This document shows positions 58,207-64,000 of a stretch of 64,000 nt of DNA, piece after piece. Both the position numbers and the translations under genes were made by a program. The notes under the pieces are model-generated. The model was not told where the DNA came from. It made no database searches and was given only the letters and a program-made list of their open reading frames with translations. The stretch is taken from positions 1-64,000 of the forward strand of contig NC_041689.1 of assembly GCF_900005765.1 (NCBI RefSeq). Direction: 5' to 3'. Source of the DNA: Plasmodium relictum (Eukaryota; Apicomplexa; Aconoidasida; Haemosporida; Plasmodiidae). The stretch's first letter is position 1; each line of letters opens with the position of its first letter.

Positions 58207-60703
58207 TAATAATAGTAATATTAATAAAAATAACAATAACAATAATGATAATAACAATGTTAATAGTAATAATAATAATAATATAAATAATAATATTTGT
58301 ATATCTAAAGAATGTAGTAGTATTATTATATGCAATGACAAAAATAATAAAGATTTATTTTCTGATAATATAGATAATAAAGAATATTACGATAAAATGT
58401 ATAATAATTCATTAGATTTATGTACAGAAGAAAAAATTTCTAAAAGTTATGAGATAAATAAATTAAATGACACTTGTTTATATATTACTTCAGATGAAGA
58501 ATCATTACAAATAGGAAAAAATAATTTAAATTCTGGCAACGAATTAGATGAAACAAATCAAACAATAGACGAAAATAACAAAACGTTGTTAGATGAAAGT
58601 AACAAATCAGTGATAGAAGATAACTATAAAACTGCAGAGGAAATCGATAAGATAGTAAATCAAAATAGGTTAGCAAGAGAGAATTCAATAGATGATCTAA
58701 GGGTTAATATGGTTAAATTATTCAAAACATATGGTGGCCAATGTCGTATTGGAAAAGTGCAAGGAAGATGTGAAGATGCTACTTTTCAAACAGACGTTCC
58801 ACCTGCCTTTGGAATTTTTGATGGTGTGGGTTCATGGAGTTTAGAAGGGATAGATGCATCAAAATTTTCTATTGGTTTATCCTTAGCTTGCCAAAGAGAA
58901 GCAGAAAAATTATCAAAAAATTTGAATGGTTATGCTAGAGTATCTTACAATACTATAATTAGATCTAAATTATTATTAAAAAATTCTCTTGAAAGTGTAA
59001 AAAAAGAATATGCTGATGCCTATGGTAGTTCTACAGCTATAGTTGGCATATTAGATGAATATACAGGAAAGTGTGGTATATCATCTTTAGGAGATAGTGT
59101 ATGTATGATATTACGAAGGGAATTTTTACCAGGAGATATTAATTTTGAAAGAGAATCATATCCCAAATTTCCTGGAGAATCATTTTTATATTTTAATGGT
59201 AAAGGACGAAATCCTTCCTTAATTAGAAAAATTATTTGGAAAACTAGTGATCAAAAATGGGAGAATGGTGCACCTTATCAGTTATCAAATTTGCCAGACA
59301 GAAGTCAATGGAAAGATTTAGAAGATAGAGGATTGCATAGTTTTGTGAGAATTTTAGAAAAAGTTGACATAGATGGAGATTCTCCAGATATGGCATTATC
59401 TCCTCCTTCTGAAATTTTATGTATGCCAGGAGATTTAATATTATTAATGAGTGACGGCGTGAGTGATAATTTATTTGATGAAGAGATAGAAGCTTACTGC
59501 ACTTTTGCTATTAGCCCAGAGGAAGCTTGTGAGTTAGGAGATCCAAGTGTATTTACTCCTGCTCAAGATATAGCTTATTCTATTACTAATATAGCTAAAA
59601 GAAGAAGTGGAGATAAAATCCATTGTAAACCTTTTTATCCTTTCGTAGGAAAATATAGAGAGCCAAACAAGGTTTATAAAGGTAATAAAGTAGATGATAT
59701 TTCATGTGTAGCTATATGGGTAGTTTGCGAAACAGAGGATAGTGTGAAAGATTTTGTAAAGAATCCTAATGAACCTTCCACCTTAGAAACAGATAAATAT
59801 TACAGCAATAATTTTATCCAAAATTTTAATAAACTTACGGATATGTGTACTCCAACTAAAGCTTTCATTAAAGAAAAAAATAAGATTGATCGTGTAAACT
59901 TACAAAAGGTAAATGTAGTACCTAAAAAAAATACAGCACCTGAACAATATGGAGAACAGAATAGTGAAAATACTTCCAATTGCCAATTTGCTATGAATTT
60001 TTTTGATACTTCAGAAACTCCCATAAAATTCAACAAAGCATCAGAGAATAAATTTCAAGACTTAAGTGATATTGTACTGAAAGATGAAGAAGATGGAAGT
60101 GATAATAAAAGTGATAGCAATGATAATGAACAAATAAATAAGGAAGAAAAATATGAATCCAATAAATTAAATGAAGATAGTGATCAAGTAAAATCAAAAA
60201 AAAATAGTAATATAAAAAACAAGTATGACGATAAAGGTTTTGTAGGAGATGAGTTTGATCATACTCCTAGACAAAAAATGTCAAGTGATAATCTAAATGA
60301 GCAAATAGAAAAAATAAATAAAATGTATATTAAAACACCTTTATTGTTGTCGGATAAAATTTTTAAAATGAATAAGGAAAAACAAAAAAAAAACTCTAAT
60401 TCTAATAAATGCAAAATGCAAAAGCAAATGCAACAAGTTATACCAGATACTCATTATGAAACTCCTATAAAGCAAATGCCTATAAAGGAGAAACATAATG
60501 TAGATATGTCTATTAAAGAAAATCCTTTAATGAATGAATTTATCAATAATGAAACACCTATCAAAATAAATAATACTAAAGAAACCTCATTAAAAGTTGA
60601 TAAAAAAATTATAAAAGCTAAGAGGAAATCTATGTTTAGTAGTGAAAAAAAAGAAACACCCAGTAAAATGAGTTATATGAGAAAGCGTAGTAAAAAAGGA
60701 TAA
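56669..60703 (+). CDS. PP2C (PPM) protein phosphatase, PTC7-type, with Asn-rich insert and TPxK tail (1344 aa)
   Basis: A single exon. The catalytic domain runs from ~685 to ~1020. Metal-binding and signature motifs are all present: RCEDATF (~698), FGIFDGVGSW (~714), AYGSSTAIVG, SLGDSVCMIL, LMSDGVSDNLFDEEI (~927) and VDDISCVAIWV (~1007). The DGVGSW and SDGVSDNLFD forms point to the PTC7/SpoIIE-like branch of PP2C, Mg/Mn-dependent Ser/Thr phosphatases. A ~100-residue insert lies between the LGDS and SDGVSD motifs. The N-terminal ~400 residues are not a family I know; residues ~450-545 are an Asn tract. After the catalytic domain a ~320-residue Lys/Asn/Ser-rich tail holds several TPxK motifs. 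No signal peptide or membrane helix is seen, so a cytosolic or nuclear site is likely. Substrates are unknown. Confidence 0.9.
58019..58300 (+). repeat. (AAT)n coding microsatellite giving an Asn tract in the PP2C
   Basis: A stretch of nearly pure AAT triplets, uninterrupted at about 58132-58203, with AAC, AGT, GAT and ATT variants at the sides. It encodes poly-Asn with some Ile, Ser and Asp (residues ~451-544). Replication slippage makes its length likely to vary. The long frames on the other strand and in another frame here (poly-Leu, poly-Ile) come from the repeat. Confidence 0.9.
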
Positions 60704-61082
60704 AATTATTAATAAATAAATAACAAAATAAATGGAATTCATTTTTTTTTTTTTATTTTTATTATATTTTATTTCTTTTTATTTATTCATATATCTTCTT
60801 TATTATTTTTTTTTTATTCATAATATATAAATTTTTTTTGAAGTAAAAATTTGCCTTTATAATTATAGCTTGTATAATAGAGAGAAAATATATATATATA
60901 TTTGTGTTTTTAAGATTTGGCTAAAAATTTATGTAGTTTATGTATATATATTAATTAAATATTCTTATAAATAAAGAAAAGAAAAAAAATATGTTTATAT
61001 ATACTAAATTATACATATATATTTCTATGTATAAACTCACAAATATATAATTATTTCTTTCTTTATTTATTAGATTTTTGTG

Positions 61083-61149
<67 letters not shown>

Positions 61150-62491
61150 ATAAAATTAAAATATTGTAAAAATAATTTTTTTATACATATATTTATTTTT
61201 TTTTTTTTTTATGCTTTATAATTTATTTTTTATTGTAAATTTTTTTAGAAATTACATAATTTCATATAATCATCATAGATTTTAATAATCTAATTTTTCT
61301 TAAAATATGTATATATATATATATATTTTTTTTTATTTTATTGTTATTAATTTTGCTTTTATATGATGTAATTTTTCTATTTTTATTTTTTAAAATATAA
61401 TATTTTAGAAAGATATCTGTAAGAATATTAATGTTTAACATATTTTTTAAGTAAATATTTTTATTAGTGCTTTTGCGCTTTTTCTTCGTAAATGCGTGAG
61501 TGTTTAAGAATATGATAAATTTTGAATGAAAAATTTTCGTTATCAAAAAAAAAATGTATTGCATTATATTTTTGCATATGTAATTTTTTTTTTAGAATGT
61601 ATCAATAATTTTTTTTTTTTATTGTTTTAATACTACATACTATAAATTGCTTTATAAAATAAAAGAATTGAAAAAAAATTGAAATAGTTTGTTAAAACAA
61701 AGCATTAAAAAAAATATATTATTATATATATATATATGTATATTTTTAGTTTTTATTACCATATTCCATTTCTTAATTTATGTTCATCCTTTATTTTATT
61801 AATTTTTTTTTTCTTTTTTTTTTAAATAAAAAATAAGTTTTATATATTGTTTAAATTTATTAATTTGAATTTCTAATTTACTACACCATTTTATTGAACT
61901 TTCAAATGAAAACCTTTTTTATTCCTCTATATTAAAGGATATAAATACAACAAAAATAAAGTAGAATCATAAAGAAATGAAATATAAATAAAAGAAAAAA
62001 CAATTTTTTATTTCTTTTCATTAAAATAAATGAAAAATATTTTATAAATAAATTTAATTGAATGTTATAGCTTATATATATATATTTATATCTATATATA
62101 TCTATAATTTAATATTGTCTTATTAAAAAAAAACAAAATTATTGTATGCAAATAAAAATATTTTACATATAAACAAATATATCTTAATTTATTTAAAAAA
62201 AAATTTATATATAAACGTTTTTTAGTAATTTTGATAAACATTTTTTTTATTTATAATTTTTAATAAATTTAAAAAAAAATATACAGAGTTAAAAGCAATA
62301 CACAAAAATATGTACAAAACAAACTTATAAAAAAAAAAAAAATTTGTCTCTTTTAAAAAAATAAAATTTACTAAAATTCTAAAAGAATTTCCAGTTTACA
62401 GAAAAACAAAAGGTAAATTCTTCTTCATAGTACTTTTTTTAATAATTTATAAAATAATATAGAAATGTTATTAATCTTTCTGTATGTTTAT
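60704..62491. other. Convergent intergenic region between PP2C and PYM genes
   Basis: These 1.79 kb hold both 3' ends. There is a long (TA)n microsatellite at about 61086-61146 and smaller ones near 60886-60902, 61309-61326 and 61720-61740. A 100-codon minus-strand frame at 61262-61564 starts with ATG and includes a less A/T-rich patch at about 61468-61502, but part of it runs through a TA repeat. I treat it as an open question and not as a gene. Confidence 0.6.
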
Positions 62492-63385
62492 TTAATTTAC
62501 TGATTCTTGGTTATTTAAAATTTTTTTTTTCTTTTTTTTCTTTTTTTTTTTTTTTATATTGCTTATGTTCTCATTTTCATGTTCATTTACAGGGTTCCAT
62601 CCTGGAATTTTCTTTTTATGCACTTTATTTTCTTCTTCTGTATTTATATTTATATTTTTACTTCTATCTTGTTCTTCTAATAGTTTTCCTTTAACTTTAT
62701 ACACACAATTTTCTTCCTAATATTTAAAAGAAAAAAAAAAAAGTATTTTTATTTCATTTCACAAAAATGAAAGAGTATTATTTTAAATTGTCATTGGCAT
62801 ATCAATATTTTAATTTCATTAATATCATCTTTTTTTATATTAAATATATTTTTTTCTCTTATTAAAAGTATAATCATATTATATTTAAAATATTTAAATG
62901 TCTTGTTTTTTTTTCTATATAAAATATTATAGAAATTATTCAGTAAAAATATTATCACAAAATTATTTCTTTGTATAAAAAAAGATTAAGCATACATATA
63001 AAATTTATTAAACTATTTTATAGTGTAAATTAATTTCAAGAAAAAATATCCTTTTATATATATTAGATGAATTAAAAAAAATAAAGTAAAATATTTATAA
63101 AAAAAGTTAAGAAAATTAATAAAAAAAGAAAATAAATAATTTTTATTTTTTTTTTAATTTTACTTGTGGCATATAATCGGTTCTTACACGAATATTTTTT
63201 CTAAATGTCCCATCACTTCTTTGTGTTCCTTTTATAAATTTTTCATTAGTTTTTTCATTTATTATATAAACATCACCTAATGGAGTCAAAACTTCTTTTA
63301 TATAATCTTCTGAACTGTTGTCTTTTTCAAATGAATTAGATAAAGTATTTTTAAGTTTACTTTCTCTAAAATTCTCGTTTTTCAT
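62492..63385 (-). CDS. PYM-like partner of Y14-Mago (exon junction complex), two exons (148 aa)
   Basis: Predicted structure is join(63385..63164, 62716..62492) on the minus strand, phase 0, with a 447-bp intron (GTAAAA donor, T-rich tract and ATTAG acceptor). The exons meet inside the PYM/WIBG domain: exon 1 ends RSDGTFRKNIRVRTDYMPQ and exon 2 begins EENCVYKVKGKLLEEQ, matching the family pattern RPDGTxRKxxRVxxGYxPQEE followed by Y-K-x-K-G. A second family motif, IPGWNP, follows at ~117-122, then a Lys run and a short tail. PYM binds the Mago-Y14 heterodimer and, in animals, contacts the ribosome to strip exon junction complexes from mRNA during translation. The N-terminal 50 residues (MKNENFRESK...) are not conserved in the family as I know it. 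Length is short but normal for PYM (150-250 aa). The DNA inside the intron is featureless A/T sequence. Confidence 0.85.
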
Positions 63386-64000
63386 ATTGCCACTATTTTA
63401 TGTATATTTAAAAAAAAAAAAAAAAACTTAAAAGATTGTAAAATTTTAAAATATGCTAACTGCTTAAGGTTTTACTTTACATTATTAAAAATAAATAGAT
63501 AAAATGTAACTATTTTATGTAGAATTGTCGTAAAATTTAGAAATTAATTCATAAATAAAAAAAAAAAAAATCAGTGTAATTTAAAAAAAAAAGAAACTCA
63601 ATAATTGTACTAAGGTTAATTATATTTTTTTTATATACATATTTATTCTATTTGAATTTCTATAAAAGAAATTTAAAATAAAATTAAAACATTTTAGTAT
63701 ACTAAATTTATTTCTTATAAAAATGGGAAAATTTTATCGTAATTTTGAAAAAATTTAAAAAAAATATATATTATTTTAAGCTAAATAATTTAATATTAGG
63801 AACTGAAAAGATTAAAAATTTTTAAAAAAATATATTATTGAAATTATAATTTATATTTTCAAAAACATTGCATTTTATAATAAATTATTGAAAATATAAT
63901 TTTAAAATAGTTTCTTGATTTTTATTTATTTTGAACTTAATATTTTCTTTTTTTCTTTTTTTATATTTATGAGTCATTTTTATTCCTTTATTCTTATTTA
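63386..64000. other. Intergenic upstream of the PYM gene, to the window edge
   Basis: These 615 bp hold A/T-rich DNA with A-runs at 63409-63426 and 63557-63571, and should include the PYM promoter. No coding frame, repeat or RNA gene is supported. Confidence 0.6.

Noticed and set aside
58101-58341. Poly-Ile and poly-Leu frames over the (AAT)n tract.
   Set aside because: Other-frame and other-strand readings of a trinucleotide repeat inside the PP2C gene.

Overview
The window is nuclear DNA of a malaria parasite (genus Plasmodium, Apicomplexa). The signs are an A+T content that looks well above 80%, noncoding DNA made almost entirely of A/T runs and (TA)n microsatellites, Asn/Lys/Glu-rich low-complexity inserts in most proteins, short GT-AG introns with T-rich acceptors, and a cysteine repeat modular protein (CRMP), a family known from Apicomplexa. 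The species is not settled by what I can see; the extreme A+T content fits an avian-type or Laverania genome better than a rodent-malaria one. From memory, the gene order (CRMP3, mitochondrial ACP, amino acid transporter, ATPase, TIM10, DUF4460, RING, PP2C) matches a segment of P. falciparum chromosome 12, but I could not check this.

Layout from left to right. (1) 1-1280, minus: the 5' part of a gene for a very acidic protein with about 7-residue Glu repeats, running off the window. (2) 1807-3106, minus: a two-exon gene of unknown function. (3) 3469-3946, plus: a short two-exon gene for a probable apicoplast ribosomal protein L29. (4) 4740-17612, plus: a four-exon giant gene for the UTP20 ribosome-biogenesis factor. 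(5) 18462-28879, plus: a three-exon CRMP gene, probably CRMP3. (6) 30333-30922, plus: mitochondrial acyl carrier protein without the phosphopantetheine serine. (7) 32660-37213, plus: an AAAP-type amino acid transporter with a huge loop. (8) 37580-41815, minus: a RAD17-like checkpoint clamp loader with about 600 residues of 14-residue repeats. (9) 42419-42646: TIM10, present a second time at 43668-43895 because 949 bp are repeated exactly on both sides of a 300-N gap, almost certainly an unmerged contig overlap. (10) 44736-45997, plus: a DUF4460/TCAIM-like mitochondrial protein. (11) 46524-49400, minus: a multi-spanning membrane RING protein. (12) a 7.3 kb gene-poor stretch. (13) 56669-60703, plus: a PTC7-type PP2C phosphatase with a tail of TPxK motifs. 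(14) 62492-63385, minus: a two-exon homologue of PYM, the exon-junction-complex partner of Y14-Mago.

The genes are separate monocistronic eukaryotic units, not an operon. Several serve the organelles (L29 in the apicoplast; ACP, TIM10 and the DUF4460 protein in the mitochondrion), two act in ribosome biogenesis or mRNA handling (UTP20, PYM), and the others act in checkpoint signalling, dephosphorylation, transport, ubiquitylation and mosquito-stage biology (CRMP). I joined exons by reading splice sites and checking that reading phase and family motifs continue across each junction; these joins remain predictions without RNA data.

The best candidates for something undescribed are the long 14-residue repeat array between the Walker A and Walker B motifs of the RAD17-like protein, the cluster of CDK-type TPxK motifs in the PP2C tail, and a possible unannotated small spliced gene near 29.2-29.5 kb on the minus strand.
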